DNA from: an uncultured Flavobacteriaceae bacterium
GTDB lineage: Bacteria > Bacteroidota > Bacteroidia > Flavobacteriales > Flavobacteriaceae
Length of the DNA stretch: 64,000 nucleotides
Assembly (NCBI GenBank): GCA_947494825.1
Contig: CANLWN010000004.1
Span: forward strand, 532,005-596,004
Direction: 5' to 3'
Part shown: positions 53,049-62,955 of the stretch, piece by piece
How the letters are laid out: each line of letters begins with the position of its first letter
How positions within the stretch are numbered: the first letter of the stretch is position 1
The notes under the pieces: generated by a model
The model's input: the letters and a program-made list of their open reading frames with translations, nothing else
Databases searched by the model: none
Told to the model about the DNA's origin: nothing
Program-made: the position numbers and the translations under genes

Positions 53049-53636
53049 AACTGCCTACCACCAACTATCAACCTCTCCAGCACAAGGATTTTCCCGTCCA
53101 TGATCATAATCTGCCCGCTTATTACATCAGGTTTCCTTACCAAGCATTTAAGCCCGAGTTTTGGTAAAACGAAAGAAGTTTCGGCCGTTTACGTACACTA
53201 TACATCATTTGTTGATAAAAATACCGATCTTTCTTACAATTAAATAAGAAATAAATTATATATTAGGAAAGGTTTTATAACACAAAACAAATATGTAACA
53301 CTTTTTAAACGAGAACCCCATGAATGCACTCCTTACCAACGCATGGTACCCGACCCTACTGAAGCAATTAGGACCCAAAAAAAACCTATACCTGATCCCA
53401 CCGGCCGGCGGCCTGGAATTTTCTTCCGCCTAGGTCCTCCCCTCCCATAACAAGCGTCCCTTTCCCACGGGAAACCGGCACGCGATGAAAACAGCTCTAT
53501 GCAGCGAACTGCCGTTACTCTGATGTAACGTACGAAAAGCTGTGTACCGCTATCGCATTGGACATTTTTTGTCCCTTGCCCAGGCGGCGTACGCCCTCTT
53601 CGCAGGCAATCAAAACCGATAAAATAATTCAAGATC

Positions 53637-56600
53637 ATGATTAAAAAAGTAATTCTTATTCTTTGTCTCCTATCCGTCACCTTTGCCGTGACGCAAACAC
53701 CCCCAGAAAACGATTTTCAACTTCCCAGAATCATTCCCCCGACACCCGATGTACAACAAATGGAAAAATACGGGGAAATCCCCATTGGCTATTATACCGG
53801 TACCCCGAACATCAGTATAGATCTCTACCAGATCGCTACCCGATCGGATCTTGCGGTGCCCATCAGCTTAAGCTACCACCCCTCCGGAATCCGAGTGGAC
53901 GAAAAGGCCTCAAGGGTCGGTCTGGGCTGGTCGCTGAACGCCGAGGGCGTCATCTCCAGGAGCGTGGCCGGCATCAAGGAATTCACGGTCACGGGGACCC
54001 GCCCCACCGTAGGCTCCTTTGACCCCAACGACTATGCCAACCATATAGATGACTACAACTACGCCCTGGATGTTGTTGCTGGGGAAGAGGACTCGGAACC
54101 GGATGTTTTCCAGTACAATTTCCTGGGGCGTTCCGGGAAGTTCATTTTTGACGATGCCGGGGAGATCCACCTGATTCCCAAGGAGGCCATTACCATCAGT
54201 ACCAATGCGCTCATGACCCAGTTCACTATTGTGGACGAGATGGGCAACAGCTTTCTCTTTACGGCCATGGGCATGTCCGTGGTAGGTTCCAATTGTAGCC
54301 AGGGGGGTGCTTCCAACTATTTGGGCAACAATGTCTCCACAAGTTGGAAACTGACCAAGATCACCACCTATACCGGGGAAGAGGTGAACTTTGTGTACCG
54401 CTTCTTCAACTATCAATATATCCTGGCCAAGGAGGCCACCGATTATTTTCCCGTGAGCATTCCCGCAGGTTGTTCCACCAAACCCCCGGAAAACTGCGAA
54501 AAGACCATCACCCATAACGAGCCCGTATTGGACCGTATCGATTTTACCAACGGGAATGTACAGTTCACCTATTCGGACAATGTCTCCTATCCCATCAACG
54601 GATCCAATACCCGGACCGATTTCTCGGGGAACCACGCGCTGCGGAAGATTGCCGTTTCGAACAGTTCCGGGGCGGTTAAGACCTACGAATTTATCTACGA
54701 TTATTTTGGTCCCACGGGCACCTCCACCGAGGACGATAACCGGTTAAAACTCACTGAACTTATAGAAGTGAGCTCCGAAAAGAAACACCGCTTCACCTAT
54801 AACGAGACGCAGAACCTCCCGGCCCGTTTTAGCTATTCCCAGGACCTTTGGGGCTTCTATAACGGCAAGAGCAACAGTACCATATTGCCGGAGACCTATT
54901 ATGGCGGTTCCCTGATTGCCGGGGCGGACCGTTCCGTGAGCACTACGCATTGCCAGGCCGGGGTACTGACCAAAATCACCTATCCCACCCAGGGGACCTC
55001 GGAGTTCTTCTATGAGTCCAACGACTATTACTTGAACCAGTCCACCACGGAATACACGGCCGGCGGGCTGACCAAGTACCCCAATTTTGAGCTGGTCAAC
55101 GAAAACACCAACCCTTTTAGCATCCAGAGCGGCTATCAAAATTTGCGGCTTATCATCGATAACCAATGCGGGAACGATCCGGACCAGTTGATCCTGGAGG
55201 ACGGGGCCATTGCCAAGATCATCAACAGCAGTCAGCAGGAAGTGGGGCGCTACATTGTTTCGGGTACCTATCCGCTTTCCCTGGCACCCGGCAACTATAC
55301 ACTGGAGTTCGAGGTGGACGGTCCCGGCTGTCTCTTCTCCGCCAAATTGGCTTGGCATACGCAGCAGACCGTTGCCCCGCACAATGAACTTACAGGGGGG
55401 CTCCGCATCCAAAAGATCAAGAACTATGACGGCATAGATTACGAGGAGCGGACCTATGGGTATACCAAGGAGGGCTCTACGGAATCCAGTGGCAACCTGC
55501 AGGGCATTCCCCAGTTCCATTATATCATCTATCAAGAGAACCAGACCAATGCCAATCTCTGCTCCTATCTGGGCAGGGGACATTCAAGCGTATATGCACT
55601 GGCCACGGCCCTGGGCAATTCTGTGGGCTACTCCCGGACCACGGAGATCAACAAGAGCGAAACGGGCAACGGCAAGACGGTCTACCACTTTACCAATGAT
55701 AGTGATACCTATGGGGGTACGGCGCTCAAATTTCCCAATGTGCCCCCCACTTCCTATTCCTGGAAACGGGGGTTGCTGTTGAAAAAGGAATTGGTGAACG
55801 GCAGCGGCAGCAAGGTACAGGAAGAGATCAATACCTATGCCTTTGACACCAATTTTATAAGCAGTTCCTCGGAAAGCCATGGGGGCGATAAGCTGGCGGC
55901 CGGCTTTGTGATCCGGCAGGCGCAGGCCGAGTTCTTTCCCAACAAGGCTACCTTTGCCTGGGACTACTACTATATTACAAGTTCTTGGGTAAAACCGGTC
56001 TCCAAGCAGACCATAAGTTATTTCCCCGACCAGGTCTCGCGCACGGAAAACTACTATTACGACAACCTGGTACATCTGCAGCGCACCCGTACGGAGACCA
56101 CGGACAGTCAGAACCAGGCCCAGCAACAGAAAATATACTATCCGGACGACGTGACCGTCGCCAGCAGCCTGCCGGGAGGTAACCTGACGGCAAGGGAACT
56201 GGCCGTAATCCTAAAAATGAAGCAAGCGGGGGTCAGTCCCAAGATCGGGGCGCCCATACAGGTACACCGCAAGACCGATGGGGAGGAAATGATCACCCGT
56301 ACGGCCTATGATTCGCTTGCCAACGGAATTAAGATCCCCAAGCAGATCTACTCTAAAAAGGACACGGGGGCACTGGAATCCCGTGTGGTGTACCACGAAT
56401 ACGACGATGTGGGCAATGTGGTAGAGGTGGCCCTGGAAAACGGGGTGCATATCGCCTATATCTGGGGCTATAACAAGAGCTATCCGGTGGCCAAGGTAGA
56501 AAATGCCACCTACAGCCAAATCGAGGCCCTGAGTGGGTTTGGGGCCAATTTTTCCCTAGGTGCCAGCGGCTTGTCCACTGGCCAGGAGACCACCTTGCGC

Positions 56601-56783
56601 ACTCTGGCCAATACCATGGTGACCACCATGACCTACGATCCCTTAGTAGGGATCACCTCCATTACCGACCCCAGTGAGTATACCACCTCCTATACCTATG
56701 ACAGCTTTAACCGGCTTAAGGAAATTGTGGATCAGGACGGCAAGATCATTTCCCATTACCAGTACAACTATAAAAATCAGTAA
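53637..56783 (+). CDS. Secreted RHS-repeat shell protein, part 1 of a split locus
   Basis: 1048 residues with a signal peptide (MIKKVILILCLLSVTFAVT). The first 300 residues match the N-terminal part usual in flavobacterial RHS proteins (GYYTGTPNISIDLYQI, RSDLAVPISLSYHPSGIRVDEKASRVGLGWSLNAEGVISR). Tyr-Asp-rich repeats follow: YEFIYDYFGP, YTYDSFNRLKEIVDQDGKIISHYQYNYKNQ at the very end. It lacks the DPxG core-associated end and any toxin tip, so it probably serves as one part of a shell with the DUF6443 protein downstream. It starts a four-gene run with gaps of 2, 12 and 2 nt. Confidence 0.87.
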   Translation: MIKKVILILCLLSVTFAVTQTPPENDFQLPRIIPPTPDVQQMEKYGEIPIGYYTGTPNISIDLYQIATRSDLAVPISLSYHPSGIRVDEKASRVGLGWSLNAEGVISRSVAGIKEFTVTGTRPTVGSFDPNDYANHIDDYNYALDVVAGEEDSEPDVFQYNFLGRSGKFIFDDAGEIHLIPKEAITISTNALMTQFTIVDEMGNSFLFTAMGMSVVGSNCSQGGASNYLGNNVSTSWKLTKITTYTGEEVNFVYRFFNYQYILAKEATDYFPVSIPAGCSTKPPENCEKTITHNEPVLDRIDFTNGNVQFTYSDNVSYPINGSNTRTDFSGNHALRKIAVSNSSGAVKTYEFIYDYFGPTGTSTEDDNRLKLTELIEVSSEKKHRFTYNETQNLPARFSYSQDLWGFYNGKSNSTILPETYYGGSLIAGADRSVSTTHCQAGVLTKITYPTQGTSEFFYESNDYYLNQSTTEYTAGGLTKYPNFELVNENTNPFSIQSGYQNLRLIIDNQCGNDPDQLILEDGAIAKIINSSQQEVGRYIVSGTYPLSLAPGNYTLEFEVDGPGCLFSAKLAWHTQQTVAPHNELTGGLRIQKIKNYDGIDYEERTYGYTKEGSTESSGNLQGIPQFHYIIYQENQTNANLCSYLGRGHSSVYALATALGNSVGYSRTTEINKSETGNGKTVYHFTNDSDTYGGTALKFPNVPPTSYSWKRGLLLKKELVNGSGSKVQEEINTYAFDTNFISSSSESHGGDKLAAGFVIRQAQAEFFPNKATFAWDYYYITSSWVKPVSKQTISYFPDQVSRTENYYYDNLVHLQRTRTETTDSQNQAQQQKIYYPDDVTVASSLPGGNLTARELAVILKMKQAGVSPKIGAPIQVHRKTDGEEMITRTAYDSLANGIKIPKQIYSKKDTGALESRVVYHEYDDVGNVVEVALENGVHIAYIWGYNKSYPVAKVENATYSQIEALSGFGANFSLGASGLSTGQETTLRTLANTMVTTMTYDPLVGITSITDPSEYTTSYTYDSFNRLKEIVDQDGKIISHYQYNYKNQ

Positions 56784-56785
56784 GC

Positions 56786-57232
56786 ATGAAAATTCTAAAG
56801 CAACTCACAATATTGGTACTCCTCATGGGGATGTACCTAGCCCACGCACAAAGTGACCGTGGCGATGGGCAACACCCCGTCGTAGGCAGCTGGACCTTTG
56901 ACGCCAGCACTTTTGAGACCCGTATGGACCAAGGCACCAAACAGCGTTTGGACACCATACCCGCACACAAAAACGCCATAAGGGCCTATTACATTGGCAG
57001 AACGGAAACCTTTTCCCTGGATGGAAGTTATACGGTTACCCTTGCCGACGGCAGCACCCTGGTGGGCCAATGGGCCGCACAGAACAACAACATTGTACTG
57101 ATAACGACCCCGGACGGGTCGGTCTTCCGCAAGCGGATCTCCTTCCCGGCACCAAACCGGCTGGTGATGGTCAACATTGCTTCCGGGGACACCAAGAGCA
57201 TCATCACCGAAACCCACTTTGTTAAAAACTAA
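56786..57232 (+). CDS. Small secreted protein inside the RHS operon
   Basis: 148 residues with a signal peptide (TILVLLMGMYLAHAQ). Mature: VVGSWTFDASTFETRMDQG, ETFSLDGSYTVTLADGSTLVGQWAAQNNNIVLITTPDG, a lipocalin-like GxW followed by paired strands. Its start lies 2 nt after the previous stop and its stop 12 nt before the DUF6443 gene, so it is tightly linked to both. It may be an accessory or a small ligand binder; nothing more is certain. Confidence 0.72.
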   Translation: MKILKQLTILVLLMGMYLAHAQSDRGDGQHPVVGSWTFDASTFETRMDQGTKQRLDTIPAHKNAIRAYYIGRTETFSLDGSYTVTLADGSTLVGQWAAQNNNIVLITTPDGSVFRKRISFPAPNRLVMVNIASGDTKSIITETHFVKN

Positions 57233-57244
57233 AACCGAAAGACC

Positions 57245-60200
57245 ATGTATTACAGAACACAAAAAACAACAGCAAGTCCCATGACTTTCGGAAAAGCCCT
57301 CTGGGGACTGTTCCTTTTGCTCTGCTGCTTTCCGGCCCTATACGGCCAATACAGTTTGACCGGCCCTTCCCCCCTAAGTCAAAATGATACCAGGACCTAT
57401 ACCCTAGCGGGACCGGGGGTTACCAATACCTTATGGACCGTTACCAACGGGGCCACGATCACGCTCAGTTCCAACACTTCGGTCACCGTAAAATTTAACA
57501 ATACCGGCAATACCACCATTTCGGCCTCCATTTTGGGGGCGGACTGGAACGCCTACAGCGCCTCGGCCACCGTCTCGGTTTACGGGATTCCGGCCAATCC
57601 CGGCAACCCCACCATTTCCAGCAACAATTGCGGCCAGACCACCCTGCAGCGCAGTGGTTCGCCCGCAGGGGGCATCACCTGGTACTGGCAGGGAAAAAAT
57701 TCCAACGGTACCAGCATCGACAAGGGCTCCGGTTCTACCTATGTGGCCAATGAAGGCAACGGTACCTACTACATCCGTGCCCGTCACGATGCCACGTTAG
57801 ATTGGAGCACCGGTTCGGGGAGCCGATCGGTGACCACCGCCAATCTCAGCGCCGGGGGCATCACGGGTGCACAGACCATCTGCTATTCCGGGAACCCCAG
57901 TACCATGAGCAGTACCAGCTCGGCCAGCAATGGTAGTGGTGGATATACCTACCAATGGCAGTATTCCAATAACGGCAGCAGTGGTTGGACCAACATCAGC
58001 GGGGCCACAGCCACCTCCTACAATCCGCCGGGCGGACTTACCGCCTCGCGATGGTACCGCAGAAGGGTCTCCTCCTGTAGCGGACAGTTGAAATACACGA
58101 ACACCATCAAGGTCACTGTACGCGCCAACCTAAGCGCCGGTACCATCAACGGGGCCAGCAGTATCTGTTATCGAGGCAATCCCGGGCTGTTGGGCAATGC
58201 CTCCTCCCCTTCCGGTGGCGACGGCAGCTTTGCCTATCAATGGCAGATTTCCAGTAATGGTAGCAGTGGATGGACCAATATCAGCGGGGCCACCTCCAAC
58301 ACCTACAATCCCCCTGGGGACCAGACGCAGAGCCAATGGTTCCGAAGACGGGTCATTTCCTGCGGGCAGACCAAATATTCCAATACGGTTACCGTAACAG
58401 TACACCCGCTGCTGGTAAAACCCACCGGTTCGGAAACCGCCAGTCGCTGTGGTAGTGGCACCCTGGCCTTGACTCTTACCCCAGGTGCCAGTGCCAATAC
58501 CTTACGATGGTATACTGTGGCAACCGGAGGCTCGCACCTTTACCAGGGCTCCACCTATACCACGCCCACGCTCAGTAGCAATACCACCTACTACGCCTCG
58601 AGCTATGATACGGGATCGGGCTGCGAATCTACCGTGCGCACGGCTGTGGCCATTACCATAACCTCTGGATCTACCTATTATGAGGATAGTGATAACGATG
58701 GTTTTGGAAACCCTTCGGTTTCCACCAACTCTTGCACCCCACCGGCCAATTATGTGAGCAACAACAGCGACCATGACGATACCACCGAACACATCTCAGA
58801 TATAGCGCCCCAGACCTACTATAAGGATACGGACGGGGACGGTTATGGCGATGCCAATGATACCGGCTATTTTAGTTATAGCCTGCAGGGCTATGTGAGC
58901 AACAGTACGGACGAATGTCCTACCACCTATGGCTCCAGCAATGGCTGTACCTACACCCCGGCCGCCATGAGCGATGAAAATTACGTCTACGTGCGCAACT
59001 TCCAAATACCGGTGAACAGTTCCACCAATGCCGCCCTGATCAAGGACGATGCCGATGTCATAGAGCAGATCACCTATTTCGACGGCCTGGGCCGGCCCAT
59101 GCAGGAGGTGGCCATCAAGGCCAGCGGAAGCACCCCGGTACGCAGCCTGCCCGAATGGACGATGGACTGGACCGCGGGCAGTGGCGGCACCGCCTTCTAT
59201 AACCAGAACGGGGCCACCAGCGAGAACGAACGCGAAACGGGCCTCAATCCCTTTGGGAGCTCGGACCTCTTGTGGAAATGCGGCAACGATGCCAGCTCCA
59301 ACGCCGATGGCGGTTGGAACACCGATTATTTTAATGTCGACAAAACGGCCACCTACCGCTATACGGTCTGGGTAAAACGGAGTTATTCCAATGACGGTAC
59401 CACCTACCACGGTACCCAGAACGTGAATAACCTGGACGGTACGGCCAATTCCAATCCCTATTTCTGGGCTGGCGACCTGCCGCAGTTGAATCAGTGGTAC
59501 CTTTTGGTGGGGGTAATCCATCCCCATACCTACAGTGGTGGCGATACCGGCGAGAGCGGGGTCTACGACATGCAGGGCAACAAGGTACTGGACGGCACGG
59601 AGTACACCTGGCGCTCGGACACCACCACCTCGAGGTTTAGGAGCTACCTCTACTATGCCACCAACACCAACGTACGGCAGTTCTTTTGGAACCCCGTACT
59701 GCAGCAACTGGACGGAACCCAGGCCAACGTAGGGACTTTCCTGATGCAGCAACTGCCCAGTGATGTGGTGACCCAGATCAGCTATGACGATTACGGACGG
59801 CAGGCGAAGGACTTCCTTCCCTATACTGAGCCCAATGGCACCATTGGGGCCTATAGGGGCGACAGGACCGAGGCCACCAAACAGTACTATGAGGCCCACT
59901 ACAAGGGGGACTACCCCACCCAGACGGGCACCAACGTCAATGCCTTTGGGGAAAAGGAATTTGAGGCCTCGCCCCTGAACCGGGTGCTGAAACAGGCCGC
60001 CCCCGGGGAGGCTTGGAAACTGGGCAGTGGCCATGAGATCGAGTTTGGGTACGAGACCAATACGGCCAGTGAAGTACGCCTTTTCCAGGTAAGCTTTACC
60101 AATAGCAATACCGCCCTGCCCACCCTAAACGAGGTGAGCGGTGGCTATCCCGCGGACGTCCTCTATAAAACGGTGACCAAGGATGAAAATCACAGCAGTG

Positions 60201-62953
60201 GCACCGATCATAGCACGGAGGAGTTTACGGACAAGGACGGGCGTGTGGTCCTAAAGCGAACCTACAACAGCGCGGCGCACGACACCTATTACGTCTATGA
60301 CGATTACGGGAACCTCAGCTTTGTACTGCCGCCCAAGGCCTCGGAGAACAGTACTATTACCCAGGCCATTTTGGACGATCTGGGCTACCAGTACAAGTAC
60401 GACCACAGGAACCGCCTGATCGAGAAAAAAATCCCCGGCAAGGGCTGGGAATACATTGTCTACAACAAACTGGACCAACCCATCATGACCCAGGATGCCA
60501 ACCTCGCGGCCCAAAACAAATGGCTCTTTACCAAATACGACGCCTTTGGGCGGGTAGCCTATACGGGACTGCATACGGCAGGTGGAGCGGTCAATAGGGC
60601 CACCATGCAGGGCAATGCCGATGGTACAAGTGCACAATATGTGACCCAGAGCGGAAGCAGCACCGACATTGGGGGAACCTACGTTTTTTACAACAACGTG
60701 GCCTACCCTACCTCCATTACCGAGGTGCATACCGTAAACTACTACGACAGCTATGAGGATGTTGCAGGATTAAGCGTTCCGGCCACGGTACTGACACAGA
60801 ACACCTTGAGCGGCGGTGCCATCAAGGGTCTGGGTACCGTAAGCAAGGTACGGGTATTGGGCACCACCAATTGGATCACGACCATTACCGGCTACGACAG
60901 CAAACGCAGGCCGATCTATACCGCTAGCAAGAATACCTATTTGGATGTCACCGATGTGGTCGAAAGCGAACTGGATTTTCCTGGCAAGGTCAAAAGGACC
61001 AAGACCACCCATACCAAGGGGGCCAATGCTCCTGTTGTGACCGAGGAGTCCTTTACCTATGATCCGGCAGGCCGCGTGGTGCAACAGACCCATAGCATCA
61101 ATGGGGGCACGCCGGAGCTGATCGCCAGCAATAGTTATGACGGTACCGGGCAACTGGTACAGAAGGCCGTGGGCAATGATACCAATAACAGTCCGCTGCA
61201 GGTGGTGGACTACAGCTACAACACCCGCGGCTGGCTTACGAGCATCAACGATGTGGGCAATATTGCCAGCGATCTCTTTAGTTTCCGCCTGGGCTATAAC
61301 GAGGGCAGCGACCCGCTCTACAACGGCAATATTGCCAAGAGCGAGTGGAAGACCGCCAACACGGACCAGGGCCTAAAAAGCTATGCCTATACCTATGATG
61401 CACTGAACCGGATCAAAACGGGGACCAGCCATAATGGCAATTACAACCTGGTCTCGGTGGGCTATGACAAGAACGGGAACATCACCGCGCTCAACCGCAA
61501 GGGCCATACCAACAGCGGGGCCACCAGCTTTGGGACTATGGACGATCTGGTGTATACCTATGATAGCGGCAACAAACTTACCAAGGTGCTGGACAACGGC
61601 AACGATACCTACGGCTTCAAGGACGGGGCCAATACCACTACGGAATACACCTATGACGCCAACGGCAATATGATCACCGATGCCAACAAGGGTATTACAA
61701 GTATTACCTATAACCATCTGAATTTACCTACACAGGTAACCCTGGGTTCCGGAAATATTCAATATATTTACGACGCCACGGGCGTAAAACAGAAGAAAGT
61801 TGTAAACGAGACCGGGCTAAGTTCTGTGACAACCGAATATGCGGGCAATTATATCTATGAAGGCAGTGCCCTACAGTTCTTTAACCATGCCGAGGGCTAT
61901 GTGGAACCCAATGGCAACAACTGGGACTATATCTATCAGTACAAGGATCATTTGGGGAACATTAGGCTTGCTTACCATAACTCGGGCACCGCTACCAGTC
62001 CTACCTTGCAAATCCGAGAGGAGAACAACTACTATCCTTTTGGGCTAAAGCACAGGGGGTATAATGATGCGCAAGGGGCAGCAAGGGATCATAAGTTTGA
62101 GTACTTAGATAAAGAATCGGAGGAAGCTCTAGGGTTAAACGTAATTGAAATGGATTGGCGACATTATGATCCTGCTTTAGGCAAGTTCAATGTAATTGAT
62201 GCTTTGGCTGATAATTTTGTTGAAACCTCGCCTTATCAATATGGATACAATAATCCATTGTCCTATGTTGATCCGACAGGGTTATTTTCAACAGAAGTCG
62301 TTGAGAACGATGATGGAACACATACTGTAGTAGGTGGAGATGCAAATGATGGTGATAACAACATTTATGTGGTTACCCAAAATAAGGATGGAAGTTTTAC
62401 TCGAACAGGTGAAAGTATAGGAGAGTCCTTAACAAGCCATTCGTTTTTTGACGATAGTGAAAATGCAGTAGTGGGTGCTATTATAGATGTTAATTCCACT
62501 GAGGGACAAGATTTTGTTGATAATGAAATCATAGAGGATAAGCCTTTTATAGCTAAATACCTTGCAAATGCCACGGGTGGCGAAAAATATGATTTGAAAG
62601 AAAGAGGAATGACTAAAGCATTGGCGGAAGGAAAAACAAAATTACAACATAGATATAGAGGAAGTACAGCAAGTAATGGTAAAATTGGTTCTGCGCGTGA
62701 TTTTGGAAATGTTGGAGCCGGTATAGTAGCAGGAAGATTTGGTCTTTCTTGGAATGCCGCAAGATTAGGTTTTGATGCTTTGGAAACAGCTCAACATTCA
62801 TCTGTTTTTAATGTAGCAATACCAGGAGGTGGCACGGGCGTAATTTTCGATATCAACTTCACATCAGAAAAGGCGCCTACACAGAAGGCTCAAAAACTTG
62901 GTCATTCAATCGGGATAAAATTGAACAAGTTAGATGGGAAAATAAACTTTTAA
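57245..62953 (+). CDS. DUF6443/RHS-repeat polymorphic toxin-like protein
   Basis: 1902 residues. A signal peptide (ALWGLFLLLCCFPALYG) is followed by Ig/PKD-like repeats: the units at about 200-295 and 296-386 are near duplicates (QWQYSNNGSSGWTNISGATA / QWQISSNGSSGWTNISGATS). Calcium-type DxDxDG loops are near 479 and 528. DUF6443 starts about 578 (YVYVRNFQIPVNSSTNA). RHS/YD repeats run about 1100-1590 and the core-associated motif closes them at 1596-1680 (YYPFGLKH, DPALGKFNVIDALADNF, YQYGYNNPLSYVDPTG). The last ~220 residues (1681-1902) form the variable tip: SARDFGNVGAGIVAGRFGL resembles type 44-like tips; activity unproven. Base composition falls to AT-rich at the tip. Confidence 0.9.
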   Translation: MYYRTQKTTASPMTFGKALWGLFLLLCCFPALYGQYSLTGPSPLSQNDTRTYTLAGPGVTNTLWTVTNGATITLSSNTSVTVKFNNTGNTTISASILGADWNAYSASATVSVYGIPANPGNPTISSNNCGQTTLQRSGSPAGGITWYWQGKNSNGTSIDKGSGSTYVANEGNGTYYIRARHDATLDWSTGSGSRSVTTANLSAGGITGAQTICYSGNPSTMSSTSSASNGSGGYTYQWQYSNNGSSGWTNISGATATSYNPPGGLTASRWYRRRVSSCSGQLKYTNTIKVTVRANLSAGTINGASSICYRGNPGLLGNASSPSGGDGSFAYQWQISSNGSSGWTNISGATSNTYNPPGDQTQSQWFRRRVISCGQTKYSNTVTVTVHPLLVKPTGSETASRCGSGTLALTLTPGASANTLRWYTVATGGSHLYQGSTYTTPTLSSNTTYYASSYDTGSGCESTVRTAVAITITSGSTYYEDSDNDGFGNPSVSTNSCTPPANYVSNNSDHDDTTEHISDIAPQTYYKDTDGDGYGDANDTGYFSYSLQGYVSNSTDECPTTYGSSNGCTYTPAAMSDENYVYVRNFQIPVNSSTNAALIKDDADVIEQITYFDGLGRPMQEVAIKASGSTPVRSLPEWTMDWTAGSGGTAFYNQNGATSENERETGLNPFGSSDLLWKCGNDASSNADGGWNTDYFNVDKTATYRYTVWVKRSYSNDGTTYHGTQNVNNLDGTANSNPYFWAGDLPQLNQWYLLVGVIHPHTYSGGDTGESGVYDMQGNKVLDGTEYTWRSDTTTSRFRSYLYYATNTNVRQFFWNPVLQQLDGTQANVGTFLMQQLPSDVVTQISYDDYGRQAKDFLPYTEPNGTIGAYRGDRTEATKQYYEAHYKGDYPTQTGTNVNAFGEKEFEASPLNRVLKQAAPGEAWKLGSGHEIEFGYETNTASEVRLFQVSFTNSNTALPTLNEVSGGYPADVLYKTVTKDENHSSGTDHSTEEFTDKDGRVVLKRTYNSAAHDTYYVYDDYGNLSFVLPPKASENSTITQAILDDLGYQYKYDHRNRLIEKKIPGKGWEYIVYNKLDQPIMTQDANLAAQNKWLFTKYDAFGRVAYTGLHTAGGAVNRATMQGNADGTSAQYVTQSGSSTDIGGTYVFYNNVAYPTSITEVHTVNYYDSYEDVAGLSVPATVLTQNTLSGGAIKGLGTVSKVRVLGTTNWITTITGYDSKRRPIYTASKNTYLDVTDVVESELDFPGKVKRTKTTHTKGANAPVVTEESFTYDPAGRVVQQTHSINGGTPELIASNSYDGTGQLVQKAVGNDTNNSPLQVVDYSYNTRGWLTSINDVGNIASDLFSFRLGYNEGSDPLYNGNIAKSEWKTANTDQGLKSYAYTYDALNRIKTGTSHNGNYNLVSVGYDKNGNITALNRKGHTNSGATSFGTMDDLVYTYDSGNKLTKVLDNGNDTYGFKDGANTTTEYTYDANGNMITDANKGITSITYNHLNLPTQVTLGSGNIQYIYDATGVKQKKVVNETGLSSVTTEYAGNYIYEGSALQFFNHAEGYVEPNGNNWDYIYQYKDHLGNIRLAYHNSGTATSPTLQIREENNYYPFGLKHRGYNDAQGAARDHKFEYLDKESEEALGLNVIEMDWRHYDPALGKFNVIDALADNFVETSPYQYGYNNPLSYVDPTGLFSTEVVENDDGTHTVVGGDANDGDNNIYVVTQNKDGSFTRTGESIGESLTSHSFFDDSENAVVGAIIDVNSTEGQDFVDNEIIEDKPFIAKYLANATGGEKYDLKERGMTKALAEGKTKLQHRYRGSTASNGKIGSARDFGNVGAGIVAGRFGLSWNAARLGFDALETAQHSSVFNVAIPGGGTGVIFDINFTSEKAPTQKAQKLGHSIGIKLNKLDGKINF

Positions 62954-62955
62954 AT

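Larger units (their letters stand above)
51946..53636. other. Long intergenic region rich in repeats, with a structured leader
   Basis: 1691 bp without a convincing gene. 51946-53100 is low-complexity DNA with palindromic elements, a CCAACTG tandem run (52376-52408) and the tandem duplication recorded separately; open frames inside it are repetitive and rejected. 53101-53636 is probably the promoter and leader of the RHS operon. It contains an optional 37-codon frame at 53320-53433 (MNALLTNAWYPTLLK start, no family) and several short stem-loops such as GTTAC-N6-GTAAC and ACAGCT...AGCTGT. Confidence 0.7.

Noticed and set aside
52271..53243. Small open frames rich in Cys, His, Pro in the repeat region
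   Set aside because: Their sequence repeats with the 258/249-bp DNA unit in different frames and has no protein-like conservation, so they are products of the DNA repeat.
53320..53433. 37-codon frame in the RHS leader as a definite gene
   Set aside because: Has an ATG and stop but no family, no signal peptide and no evidence of translation; left as a possibility in the intergenic entry.
53910..55583. Long minus-strand open frames opposite the first RHS gene
   Set aside because: Composition typical of an antisense shadow of Tyr/Asp/Gly-rich RHS codons; no start context or domain.
58796..60034. Long minus-strand open frame (about 412 codons) opposite the RHS gene
   Set aside because: It is a mirror of the GC-rich repetitive RHS codons, full of Val-Gly-Ile runs and without a recognisable domain; the plus-strand frame has clear family structure.
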